Shown piece by piece: positions 1 to 7,708 of a DNA stretch of 43,638 nt. The stretch lies in assembly GCA_002315275.1 (NCBI GenBank), contig DCGN01000105.1:1-43638 (forward strand). Direction: 5' to 3'. Position 1 is the first letter of the stretch, and each line of letters opens with the position of its first letter. Both the position numbers and the translations under genes were made by a program. Source of the stretch: Clostridiales bacterium UBA1777 (GTDB lineage: Bacteria; Bacillota; Clostridia; Oscillospirales; Oscillospiraceae). The notes beneath the pieces are model-generated. The model ran no database searches. It was given only the letters and a program-made list of their open reading frames with translations, and was not told the DNA's origin.

Positions 1-456
1 GATATCAAGACGTGGACGAACGTTGTCACGACGAATGTTATCGGTTATTTTGCACCGGCAAGAGCGGCGGCGCTGCGCTTGATAGAGGCAAAAAAGCCGG
101 GAACGGTCGTGTTTATCGGCTCCATAAACTGCAGAGACGCTATTCCGCACAGAAGCGCGTACGTTGCATCAAAGGGTGCTATCCGCTCTATGACAAAGGG
201 CCTTGCGCTTGATTTTGCGCCGTATGGCATCCGCGTCAACTGCATCATGCCCGGCCCCATCTGGACGACACGCTATGATGCCGACCCCGAAAAGGCCGCA
301 AGAAAGGCAAGCGTTGTGCCTCTCGGCCGTGTTTCTCAGGCAAGCGAGATAGCGAATGCGATATACTTCTTCTCGACCGATGCGTCCGGCAATGCGACCG
401 GCTCCGGCCTCGTGATCGACGGCGGACTTGACAGCGTTGTTGCCGGCGGATACTGA
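1..456 (+). CDS. SDR family oxidoreductase (5' end outside window)
   Basis: This is the C-terminal ~151 residues of a short-chain dehydrogenase/reductase that enters from the left edge in frame 1; the Rossmann nucleotide-binding half is missing because the window begins inside the gene. The catalytic Ser is visible in FIGSINCRD and the Tyr/Lys pair in SAYVASKG, followed by the typical NCIMPGPIWT segment and C-terminal DGGLDS. It is a close paralogue of the complete SDR at 18066-18839: about 105 of 150 aligned residues are identical by hand count, including the unusual GSINCRD block and the VAGGY end. It probably acts on the same kind of sugar or polyol with NAD(P)H. The substrate is unknown. 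An AEC permease follows 26 bp downstream, suggesting co-transcription. Confidence 0.9.
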   Translation, partial: DIKTWTNVVTTNVIGYFAPARAAALRLIEAKKPGTVVFIGSINCRDAIPHRSAYVASKGAIRSMTKGLALDFAPYGIRVNCIMPGPIWTTRYDADPEKAARKASVVPLGRVSQASEIANAIYFFSTDASGNATGSGLVIDGGLDSVVAGGY

Positions 457-482
457 TCTTTTAATATAAAGGAGCTTCCTTA

Positions 483-1484
483 ATGGAGACCATTTCTTAC
501 GCCTTTCACGCGGTAATGCCTATATTGCTGACGATTTCTCTGGGCTTCGTGCTCATCAGAGTCGGCAAATGGGATCTGAAGTTTTTCAACAGAATGAGCG
601 GCTTCTGCTACCGCATCCTGCTGCCCGTGCAGCTTTTCTATAACGTATATCAGATAGAGGCGCTCAGCGCCGTCAACTGGCGCGTGGTGATCTATGCGAT
701 AATATGGGTGCCGATCGCCATAGCTGTCGGTATGCTTCTCGCGAAGGTGTTTATCCGCGACCCTAGGCAGAAGGGCGTGCTCGTGCTCGCTTCCTTCCGC
801 TCGAATCAGGCGATTCTCGGCCTGCCGCTCGCGGTCGCTCTCGGCGGTGAGGCCGCCGCGCCGATCATGTCGCTCGTTATGAGTATTGGCATCCCGCTTT
901 TCAATATAAGCGCGGTCATCATTCTTGAGGCCTATAATCATGTTGAGGGTAAGAAGACCACGTTCGGCTCGGTGATGAAGGCGGTGTTCACGAACCCTCT
1001 AACGGTCGGCGTCCTTGCGGGTCTCGCCGCTGTCGGTATAAGGCAGCTTATCCCCGTGGTGGACGGTGCTGCCGTGTTCTCGCTGAAAAATCAGCTCCCG
1101 TCTGTCTATAAGGTGATATCCTCGCTATCCGCCGTTGCATCGCCGGTAATGCTCATCTGCCTCGGCGCACAGTTTGACTTCCGCCTCACGGGCAAGCTCC
1201 TGCTGCAGATAGGCCTCGGCGTATTTCTCAGACTCGTGCTTATCCCCGGCCTCGCGATCGTTATCGGATTGCTGATAAAGGACTTCCTCGGCCTCACTGT
1301 CGTCGAAATGCCGATGCTGCTTGCGTTCCTCGCTTCGCCTATAGCCGTTTCGAGCGTGCTTCTCGTGCAGGAGCTAGGAAGCGACGATCAGTATGCAAGC
1401 CAACTCGTCATCTGGTCGAGCGCGCTTTCAATGCTGACGCTGTTTGTCTTCGCGGTCATCCTGCGCTCGATCGGGATGCTCTGA
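483..1484 (+). CDS. AEC family transporter (auxin efflux carrier family permease)
   Basis: A 333-residue integral membrane protein, normal length for the AEC family (Mem_trans domain), with about ten hydrophobic segments along its length. The N-terminal part (AVMPILLTISLGFVLIRVG) and the SFRSNQAILGLPLA region near residue 105 fit the family's two five-helix repeats. AEC proteins are secondary carriers of organic anions such as malate. Here an organic or sugar acid is a reasonable guess, but the cargo cannot be read from sequence. An AAGGAG site precedes the ATG. It lies directly after the truncated SDR and is the last gene before a hairpin terminator. Confidence 0.88.
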   Translation: METISYAFHAVMPILLTISLGFVLIRVGKWDLKFFNRMSGFCYRILLPVQLFYNVYQIEALSAVNWRVVIYAIIWVPIAIAVGMLLAKVFIRDPRQKGVLVLASFRSNQAILGLPLAVALGGEAAAPIMSLVMSIGIPLFNISAVIILEAYNHVEGKKTTFGSVMKAVFTNPLTVGVLAGLAAVGIRQLIPVVDGAAVFSLKNQLPSVYKVISSLSAVASPVMLICLGAQFDFRLTGKLLLQIGLGVFLRLVLIPGLAIVIGLLIKDFLGLTVVEMPMLLAFLASPIAVSSVLLVQELGSDDQYASQLVIWSSALSMLTLFVFAVILRSIGML

Positions 1485-1497
1485 TACCAACAAAGAA

Positions 1498-1545
1498 AAA
1501 ATCGCCCGCTTCATTTCGGAGTTCGGAATGAAGCGGGTGTTTTTC
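1498..1545. terminator. Bidirectional intrinsic terminator
   Basis: An 11-bp perfect stem, CCCGCTTCATT (1505-1515) pairing with AATGAAGCGGG (1527-1537), is followed by GTTTTT on the + strand and preceded by GAAAAAA, which gives a U-run on the - strand. It sits between the convergent AEC permease and PHP-domain genes and should stop both. Confidence 0.9.
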
Positions 1546-2356
1546 ATGTCATATCCCACATGTCGGCCTTCGTTATGCCGACACGCTCTGCGGCGCGGTG
1601 AAGAAGCGCGTGCTTTCCGATGAAGGAGGACGTGCGGTGCGCATCCGAGCCGAAGTAGAATTTGCAGCCGCAGGCCTTCGCGGCGGAGAGAACACGCAGA
1701 TATGTGGGCGAGAGGCCCTCGCTGTCAAGTGTGGTTGTCTCTCTGTAGAGGCAGGCGTGAATCTCTATGGCCTTGCCGCATTTGACCGCTGTCGTGAAGC
1801 AGTCGGCAAGCACGCTGTCGGATATGCCGTTCACGACGGCCTCCTCGCAACCGCTGATTATCGGGTAGAGCGGATGGCATATCGCGGTGGGCACACCGTA
1901 ATCGAGCGAGCAGGCGAAAAGAAAGCGCTCGAGGATGATGTCGCGCAGGCTGTCGGGGGAGGTTATATCGTACTTTGCATAAAATGCGGGGAAATTGTTG
2001 ATGTGGCTCGGAGCAAGGAGAACATAGTCAAAGTATCTGCCGTCCTCAAGGGGGAGAGAGATACCCTGATCGCGGAAGGTCTCGCCCTCGCAGCCGAACA
2101 GGAGCTTCACATCGGACATCTTGCGAAGCTCCTTGATCTCGGGGAGAAGCTTCAGCGCGCGTTCCGTGCCGTTTGCTTCCGGCTGACCGTTTGATCTGAG
2201 CAGCTCCGGAAGATATATGTGGTTCGAGATGCCGATAGTATCGAGCCCCTCGCCCTTGCAGTTATCGAGAAAGGTGTGGACAGTTGTATCTCTCGGCGCG
2301 CAGAGGGAGAGATTAGTGTGCAGATGCAGGTCTGCATTCCAAAGCTCGATCGCCAT
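1544..2356 (-). CDS. PHP domain-containing metal-dependent phosphohydrolase-like protein
   Basis: A 270-residue protein of the PHP (polymerase and histidinol phosphatase) superfamily. Metal-binding motifs are visible in order: DLHLHTNLS near the N-terminus, a GISNH block around residue 45, GCEGE near residue 97, CHPLYP near residue 160 and FGSDAH near residue 235. PHP proteins hydrolyse phosphoesters with a multi-metal centre; relatives include histidinol phosphatase and sugar-phosphate phosphatases. Its start codon overlaps the stop of the upstream Gfo/Idh dehydrogenase (TAATG), so the two are probably translationally coupled and work on the same metabolite. A role in histidine biosynthesis is unlikely in this setting. 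It is the last gene of the leftward unit. Confidence 0.85.
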   Translation of the reverse strand: MAIELWNADLHLHTNLSLCAPRDTTVHTFLDNCKGEGLDTIGISNHIYLPELLRSNGQPEANGTERALKLLPEIKELRKMSDVKLLFGCEGETFRDQGISLPLEDGRYFDYVLLAPSHINNFPAFYAKYDITSPDSLRDIILERFLFACSLDYGVPTAICHPLYPIISGCEEAVVNGISDSVLADCFTTAVKCGKAIEIHACLYRETTTLDSEGLSPTYLRVLSAAKACGCKFYFGSDAHRTSSFIGKHALLHRAAERVGITKADMWDMT

Positions 2357-3342
2357 TATCTGCTCGCCTCCAGAACCGCCTTCTGAACGGCGTATTCATA
2401 TTCCTTTGACCACGGATTTTTGATCTCTCCGCGGACTGTTGCGGCGAACTCGGCCATCATGTCATCGTAGCGGCTCCTGAGATAGCCGGGGAACGCGCTT
2501 TGGCTGTATTCCTTATACGGATTTGCGAGGCCGTCCTTATAAAATGTTTCGCGCACGATGGTGGGCTGCTCGAGCGGCTGGACCTTAATTGCACCGAGCG
2601 TGCCGACCACCTTGAGCTGTCTCTCGCCGTAGCCGTTCGGCTCTACGCCGCTCGCTCTTACGGTGCAGGCGCACCCGGGGTATTTGAAAAGCGCAAAGCA
2701 GTTGTCGAGCGAGCCGTCATCCTCAAAGCCGGTTGAGCAGTTGAAGCTCTCGATGCCGTCGGGTGTGCCGAGCAGCTGCATTATCATATCAATGCTGTGG
2801 CAGCCGAGGAAGAACATCATGCCGCCGTCAAACTGCTTGAGCCACTTTTTCTTCTTCGCGTCATACTGAACGCTGAAGGAGGTGTCTATGGAGGTTACCG
2901 TGCCGAGCTTGCCGCTCTGCACGGCATTACGGACGTACACCATTGCGGGGTTATATCTGTACATATAGCCCATCTGCACGGTGAGACCCTTTTCATCGGC
3001 GCTGTCGAGGAGACGGCCGAACGCCGCAAGGTCTGTTCCGCCGGGCTTGTCGAGATGGACGAACTTACCTGCATCGATGCACTTCTGCGCATCGGATACG
3101 CTGCGAAGCTCGTGCCCCTCGCACACAACGGCCTCGATGTCGTCTCTCGAGAGAAGCTCGTCCTCGCTCATCCAGCGAAGACCGTTATAAACGGGGAAAT
3201 GGTCAAATTCTCTGCGCATCTGTTCATCAGGCTCGCAAATGCCGACTACCTCGAAGAGATCGGGGCGGTCAAGCAGCGCGGCCATCGTGTTCGAGCTGTG
3301 ATCGTGGGCTATGCCGAAATGCGCTATCTTAATTCTTCTCAT
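2356..3342 (-). CDS. Gfo/Idh/MocA family NAD(P)-dependent oxidoreductase
   Basis: A 328-residue dehydrogenase with an N-terminal Rossmann domain (IAHFGIAHDHSSNTM, then VGICEPDE) and the family's HLDKPGG motif in place of the usual EKP. A conserved MGYMYRYNP segment and the C-terminal alpha/beta substrate domain (GGMMFFLGCHSIDMI) follow. Family members oxidise or reduce sugars, inositols and glycosides, some by transient C3 oxidation. The substrate is not predictable. A GGAG site precedes the ATG. The stop overlaps the PHP gene start. It lies downstream of the YesL, ManA and phosphomutase genes, in a unit that looks devoted to sugar conversion. Confidence 0.9.
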   Translation of the reverse strand: MRRIKIAHFGIAHDHSSNTMAALLDRPDLFEVVGICEPDEQMRREFDHFPVYNGLRWMSEDELLSRDDIEAVVCEGHELRSVSDAQKCIDAGKFVHLDKPGGTDLAAFGRLLDSADEKGLTVQMGYMYRYNPAMVYVRNAVQSGKLGTVTSIDTSFSVQYDAKKKKWLKQFDGGMMFFLGCHSIDMIMQLLGTPDGIESFNCSTGFEDDGSLDNCFALFKYPGCACTVRASGVEPNGYGERQLKVVGTLGAIKVQPLEQPTIVRETFYKDGLANPYKEYSQSAFPGYLRSRYDDMMAEFAATVRGEIKNPWSKEYEYAVQKAVLEASR

Positions 3343-3384
3343 TACTTATCTCCTGATCGTTCATTATCCGCGGGACAGCGCTAT

Positions 3385-4020
3385 TCAATCTTCTTTGGGC
3401 TCATCGGAAATATACTTCCTGAATACCCTGCGGAAGAGCGTCGTGTTCAGCCTTGCGATGGCACCGAAGCCGAAGAAGGGCCATATCAGCGCGGAGAACC
3501 AGAAAAGATCGGGCAGGAGGACGAGTATCAGCACGGGGATGAGGTCGATAAACAGCACGAGGACAGACGTAAGCGGATGCGTCATTGAAAAAGCGAAGGC
3601 GTTTTTCAGCGTGTTCTTAACGGAGTTATCAAACTGGGCATTGAGGGGGAAGATGTATGCTCCGATGAAGCCGAGCACGAGCGCGGACATGACGCAGGCA
3701 AAGGCCATAATGCCTGTGGCCTTCGCGGCGGAGAGCATCCATATATCAAAGGCGATTATCAGATATATGGGGAACGAAGCGAGAAAAAGGAGCGTGCCGG
3801 ATTTGAAATTGCTCTTGAACGCCGCCCAGAACTGGCCGACCGTCGGGCCGCCTTTGTCATCAGCTAAGTTGAGCGCAACTCTGTACATAGCGGTAGTCGA
3901 TGCGCCGATGGTGAATACGGGCAGGCAGAACAGGATCCACATGAAGCTGATTATTGCGAGGTCAGCTACCAGCGTGAGCGTGGTAATTATAGGTGATTCA
4001 AACGAAAACAGCTTGTTCAT
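3385..4020 (-). CDS. YesL family protein (DUF624 membrane protein)
   Basis: A 211-residue membrane protein with about five hydrophobic segments, beginning around residue 15 (LVADLAIISFMWILFCLPVF) and continuing through the middle and C-terminal thirds. The early FCLPVFTIGASTTAMY stretch is the hallmark of the YesL/DUF624 family. Members are usually found in Firmicute polysaccharide-utilisation clusters next to YesM/YesN two-component genes and sugar ABC importers; their molecular function is not known. Here YesM/YesN-like genes occur in the same window (19900-22414), though not adjacent. It starts just downstream of manA with a clear AGGAGG. Confidence 0.88.
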   Translation of the reverse strand: MNKLFSFESPIITTLTLVADLAIISFMWILFCLPVFTIGASTTAMYRVALNLADDKGGPTVGQFWAAFKSNFKSGTLLFLASFPIYLIIAFDIWMLSAAKATGIMAFACVMSALVLGFIGAYIFPLNAQFDNSVKNTLKNAFAFSMTHPLTSVLVLFIDLIPVLILVLLPDLFWFSALIWPFFGFGAIARLNTTLFRRVFRKYISDEPKED

Positions 4021-4038
4021 GGAGCCCTCCTGAATGAT

Positions 4039-4971
4039 TTATATCGTGCCTACGCTCGAAACGAGAGCGCGGACGGAGCCGGTTACCTCGTATTTGCCGG
4101 AGAATGCGGGAAGAAATATACTGTCGCCCTTTTTGCAAACGAGCTCTTCACTGCCGCACTTGACTGTTCCCTCTCCCTCAAGAACGAGAATAGAGACGAA
4201 GGACTCGTCTCCGCAGAGGTCTGACCACGGGGCAGTTTTGGAGTCAGCCGTGAAGTACGCGCATCTTACGAGATGCCCGCCGAAGTTATAGTCTGTCTTG
4301 GGAGGCGTGAGCAGCGTTACGCGGATAGCCTGCGGAATGTGAAGCTGTCTGGGCTTGCCGTCAGCGCCGACACGGTTATAGTCAAATACACGGTAGGTGA
4401 CGTTGGAGCTCTGCTGTACCTCGGCTATGAGGATGCCCTTGCATATTGCGTGGATCGTCCCTGCGGGGATAAAAAACATATCGCCCTTCTTAACAGGGAC
4501 CTTGTTGAGCACATCGGTGAGAGTGCCGTTTTCGATGCGGGCGCGGAACTCATCTTCGGATATTTCGTGGTCAAAGCCGTAGTAGAGATATGCGTCGGGC
4601 TCGGCATCGATAACGTACCACATCTCGGTCTTGCCGTACTGATGCTCGTGCTCGAGCGCGTCGATGTTGTTCGGATGCACCTGAACGGAGAGATTGCCCT
4701 GCGCGTCGATAAGCTTGATAAGGATCGGAAAATCGGAGAATATCTGGCAGTTGCTGCCGAGAACGCGGCGGCCGTTTTTTTCAATGTAGTCGACGAGCGT
4801 CATTCCGTCAAACTCTCCGCCGTCAATGACGGAAAGGCCGTCGGGATGGCAGGAAAGCTCCCAGCTCTCGGCCATGCGGTCCTTATCGGTCTGCTTGCCG
4901 AACTCATCTATAAGCCTGCGGCCGCCCCAAAGGTAATCCTTGCAGGCGGGCTTTAATTTCAGAATGGGCAT
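4039..4971 (-). CDS. manA: Class I mannose-6-phosphate isomerase
   Basis: A 310-residue cupin-type phosphomannose isomerase that interconverts mannose 6-phosphate and fructose 6-phosphate. Family signatures are plain: the N-terminal KDYLWGG and ESWELSCHPDG, the zinc-binding LSVQVHPNN segment near residue 97, KTEMWYV, and the FIPAGTIHAI metal and active-site strand near residue 170. The length matches the short Firmicute form. It lies 14 nt downstream of a phosphohexomutase and upstream of a YesL gene, with an AAGGAG site. In context it would feed mannose 6-phosphate released by the GH130/phosphomutase steps into glycolysis. The assignment is firm; the flux direction is inferred. Confidence 0.95.
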   Translation of the reverse strand: MPILKLKPACKDYLWGGRRLIDEFGKQTDKDRMAESWELSCHPDGLSVIDGGEFDGMTLVDYIEKNGRRVLGSNCQIFSDFPILIKLIDAQGNLSVQVHPNNIDALEHEHQYGKTEMWYVIDAEPDAYLYYGFDHEISEDEFRARIENGTLTDVLNKVPVKKGDMFFIPAGTIHAICKGILIAEVQQSSNVTYRVFDYNRVGADGKPRQLHIPQAIRVTLLTPPKTDYNFGGHLVRCAYFTADSKTAPWSDLCGDESFVSILVLEGEGTVKCGSEELVCKKGDSIFLPAFSGKYEVTGSVRALVSSVGTI

Positions 4972-4985
4972 TTTGTGAAGCTCCT

Positions 4986-6668
4986 TTATATTTTCGTCAG
5001 CTCTCCGCAGGCGGACATAAGTGCCTTGAGTATGCCGTCGGCATCGCTTTCGGTTCCGCCGCGGACGGAGAGATACATTTTCAGCTTGGGCTCTGTGCCG
5101 GACGGGCGCACCATGACCTTTGCCTTGCCCTCGAGCGCAAACTCGAGCACGTCGGCAGAGGGAAGGCCGGTGCTGCCGCCTTTATAATCGGCAACGGAGA
5201 TAACGGCTTTTCCCGCGACGGACTTCGGCGGCTCGGTGCGGAGCTTGTCCATCAGCGCCTTCATCGTGCGCATGCCGGCCTCTCCTGGGAAGGAGAACAC
5301 GGCAAGACCGTTTTTGTAAAAGCCGTACTCGGCGTACAGCGCATTGAGCACGTTCAGAAGAGACTTGCCCCGCTTCTTGTAATAGCTTGCCGCCTGGCAG
5401 ACGAGCATAACGGCGTTGACGGCGTCCTTGTCGCGCACATGGCTGCCGGATAGATAGCCGTAGCTCTCCTCAAAGCCGAAGATGAATCTCCCGGCCTCGC
5501 CGCCTTTTTCAAGAAGACCGATCTGATCGCCGATGTACTTGAAGCCGGTAAGCGTGCGGCGAAGCTCAACGCCGTAATGCTCTGCGACGGCATCAGCCAT
5601 GTCGGTGGAAACTATAGTTGTAACCGCAACGGGAGAAGCGGGCATGGTGCCGCTTGCGATGCGCTCCCTGCAGATGAAATCAAGCATAATGAGGCCGAGC
5701 TCGTTGCCGGTGATAAGCTTGTACGAGCCGTCATCCGCGCGAACGGCGATGCCGCATCGGTCGCAGTCGGGGTCGGTGCCGATGAGGAGGTCGGGCTGAA
5801 CCTTATCACACAGCTTGAGACCCTCCATCATGGCCTCTTGTATTTCGGGATTGGGGTACGGACAGGTCGGGAAGCTCCCGTCGGGCTTTTCCTGCGCGGG
5901 AACAACGGTGACATCGGAAACACCGATGCGCTCCAGAAGCATGCGGACGGGCTCAAGGCCGCTTCCGCAAAGAGGGGTGTAGACGAGCTTGAGGTTATCG
6001 CACTTGCCGGTAATAACGCTGTTTTTCAGCACCGCGTCAATAAACTCGCTTAAAACGCTGTCGCTGTTATACTTGACGAGTCCTTTGCCGACAGCCTCAT
6101 CGAGAGCAAGAGTGTGTACGCCGTCAAAGCAGTCGACAGCGCCGATAAAGCGGGTGATGGCATCGGCGGCCTCGTTGGTTATCTGGCAGCCGTCAGGCCC
6201 GTAGACCTTGTAGCCGTTATATGCGGCGGGGTTGTGGCTTGCCGTGATGCATATGCCTGCGCCGCAGCTGAAATATCTCACAGCCCAGGAGAGAGCGGGA
6301 GTCGGCTCAAGGCGGGGATAGATATGAACGCTTATGCCGTTTGCCGCGAGAACGGATGCGGCTTCCGCGGCGAAAACATCGCTCTTGATGCGGCTGTCAT
6401 AAGCTATTGCCGCAGACTTGGGAAGATCGGACGAATTGAGATAGTCTGCAAGGCCCTGAGTTGCCTTGCGTACCATATAGATGTTCATGCGGTTTGTGCC
6501 GACGCCGATAGTGCCGCGAAGGCCGCCCGTACCGAAGGCAAGCTCGCTTGTGAAAGCGTCCTCTATCTCGGTGTCGGAAAGCGTATCGAGCAAAGAGAAA
6601 AGCTCCCTATCGGACACGCGGCTTTTCCATATTTCATATCTGCTTCGAGCGATGTCGTTCATTTTCAT
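4986..6668 (-). CDS. Phospho-sugar mutase (phosphoglucomutase/phosphomannomutase)
   Basis: A 560-residue alpha-D-phosphohexomutase, a typical length for the Firmicute PgcA type. In order: GTGGLRGTIGVGTNRMN near residue 45, the phosphoserine loop ITASHNP near residue 135, the Mg-binding loop DPDCDR near residue 300, the sugar-specificity loop FGFEESYGY near residue 400, and the phosphate-binding VRPSGTEPK near the C-terminus. It interconverts hexose 1-phosphate and 6-phosphate. Since a GH130 phosphorylase releasing mannose 1-phosphate is probably encoded upstream and manA downstream, mutation of mannose 1-phosphate to mannose 6-phosphate is a sensible role; glucose 1-phosphate is equally possible. 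A strong hairpin separates it from the GH130 gene. Confidence 0.94.
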   Translation of the reverse strand: MKMNDIARSRYEIWKSRVSDRELFSLLDTLSDTEIEDAFTSELAFGTGGLRGTIGVGTNRMNIYMVRKATQGLADYLNSSDLPKSAAIAYDSRIKSDVFAAEAASVLAANGISVHIYPRLEPTPALSWAVRYFSCGAGICITASHNPAAYNGYKVYGPDGCQITNEAADAITRFIGAVDCFDGVHTLALDEAVGKGLVKYNSDSVLSEFIDAVLKNSVITGKCDNLKLVYTPLCGSGLEPVRMLLERIGVSDVTVVPAQEKPDGSFPTCPYPNPEIQEAMMEGLKLCDKVQPDLLIGTDPDCDRCGIAVRADDGSYKLITGNELGLIMLDFICRERIASGTMPASPVAVTTIVSTDMADAVAEHYGVELRRTLTGFKYIGDQIGLLEKGGEAGRFIFGFEESYGYLSGSHVRDKDAVNAVMLVCQAASYYKKRGKSLLNVLNALYAEYGFYKNGLAVFSFPGEAGMRTMKALMDKLRTEPPKSVAGKAVISVADYKGGSTGLPSADVLEFALEGKAKVMVRPSGTEPKLKMYLSVRGGTESDADGILKALMSACGELTKI

Positions 6669-6679
6669 AGTACCTCGTT

Positions 6680-6718
6680 TAAATAAAAGGTAGGGCGGCA
6701 GAGCAGCTCTGCCGCCCT
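6680..6718 (-). terminator. Strong intrinsic terminator or attenuator, leftward
   Basis: A 12-bp perfect stem, AGGGCGGCAGAG (6692-6703) pairing with CTCTGCCGCCCT (6707-6718), has a 3-nt loop. On the - strand it is followed by ACCTTTTATTT. It lies between the GH130 gene and the phosphomutase gene, so it would end or dampen transcription of the upstream leftward genes. I see no strong promoter for the phosphomutase in the short remainder. Confidence 0.8.
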
Positions 6719-6743
6719 TTCAGGCTATATTTTATAATTTTAA

Positions 6744-7664
6744 TTACTGATTTGCAAGGCAAAGCTCAATGAGCTCGTTGATATTGCCGGTTGCGAGGCC
6801 GATATTGGTGTCAGCAGCGCCGTAGTAGATCCGGAGAGTGCCGTCATCCTCGGGGATGGCGTTGCAGGTGAAGACAACGTTGTTGACGCGGCCGCGGTTT
6901 TCGTACTCGTGCTCGGGCCAAAGAATGAAGTCCTTCGTGTAGCCGATGATAACGGAGGGGTCATTGATATCGAGAAGCATTGCCTTGAGGCGGTAGATGA
7001 AGCCGTTGCAGGTGGTGGAAACGGTGTGGTAGATCTCGAGCCAGCCCTTTTCGGTGCGGATGGGAACTGCGCCTGCGCCCATTTTGAAGCCATCCATGAA
7101 TGGCTTGCCGTGGTAGGTGACAGGTCTGCTCTTGCCCCAGAAAATGAGGTCGGGGGAGTAGCTCATCCACATGGAGCAGGGCTCGAGCTCATTGCCGAAG
7201 GGACGGTCGAAGCGGGCGTAAAGACCGTCGATCTTTTCGGGGAACAGAGCGCCGTTGCGGTTGCCGAGCTCGGAAGCGGTGCAGACTCTCTCAAAGCTCT
7301 CAAAATCGCGGGTCTTCATCAGGCCGATGCGGACGTTGTTCTGGGAGAGGTCGCTTGCGTACATGAGGTAATAATCGTCGCCAATCTTGGTGATGCGGGG
7401 ATCGTAGGTGCAGGTCTCGGGATGGTAGGGGTCTACGGGAGGCATCGGCAGGGGCTCGGGATCGGGAACGAAGTGAATGCCGTCATCGCTGCGGGCGATC
7501 CAAAGTCTGTGAATATCATCAAGAGTGGTGGTGTCCATGACGAGGATGTACTTGCCGTTGAACTTGATGGCGCCGGGATTGAAGGTGTAGAGCACCTCCC
7601 GGGGCATCATTGCAGGGGTGACGACGGGGTTGTTTTCATACTTTTCGAGAACGCGCTTTTTCAT
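6744..7664 (-). CDS. Glycoside hydrolase family 130 beta-mannoside phosphorylase-like enzyme
   Basis: A 306-residue five-bladed beta-propeller enzyme of GH130. The ATG at 7664 is preferred because an AGGAGG lies at 7672-7677, about 7 nt upstream; the longer frame (to 7712) has no such site and overlaps the preceding gene. Family features are FNPGAIKFNGKYILVMD, RSDDGIHF, the TYDPRITKIGDDYYLMY strand carrying the probable catalytic Asp, and the closing RIYYGAADTNIGLAT. Most characterised members phosphorolyse beta-mannosides, giving mannose 1-phosphate; a few are hydrolases. The neighbouring phosphomutase and ManA fit a phosphorolytic mannoside route. Subfamily and substrate are not certain. 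Confidence 0.9.
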   Translation of the reverse strand: MKKRVLEKYENNPVVTPAMMPREVLYTFNPGAIKFNGKYILVMDTTTLDDIHRLWIARSDDGIHFVPDPEPLPMPPVDPYHPETCTYDPRITKIGDDYYLMYASDLSQNNVRIGLMKTRDFESFERVCTASELGNRNGALFPEKIDGLYARFDRPFGNELEPCSMWMSYSPDLIFWGKSRPVTYHGKPFMDGFKMGAGAVPIRTEKGWLEIYHTVSTTCNGFIYRLKAMLLDINDPSVIIGYTKDFILWPEHEYENRGRVNNVVFTCNAIPEDDGTLRIYYGAADTNIGLATGNINELIELCLANQ

Positions 7665-7708
7665 TATTGGTTCCTCCTGAATCTTGCCGAGCATTTCGGC
7701 CGTTTTTA

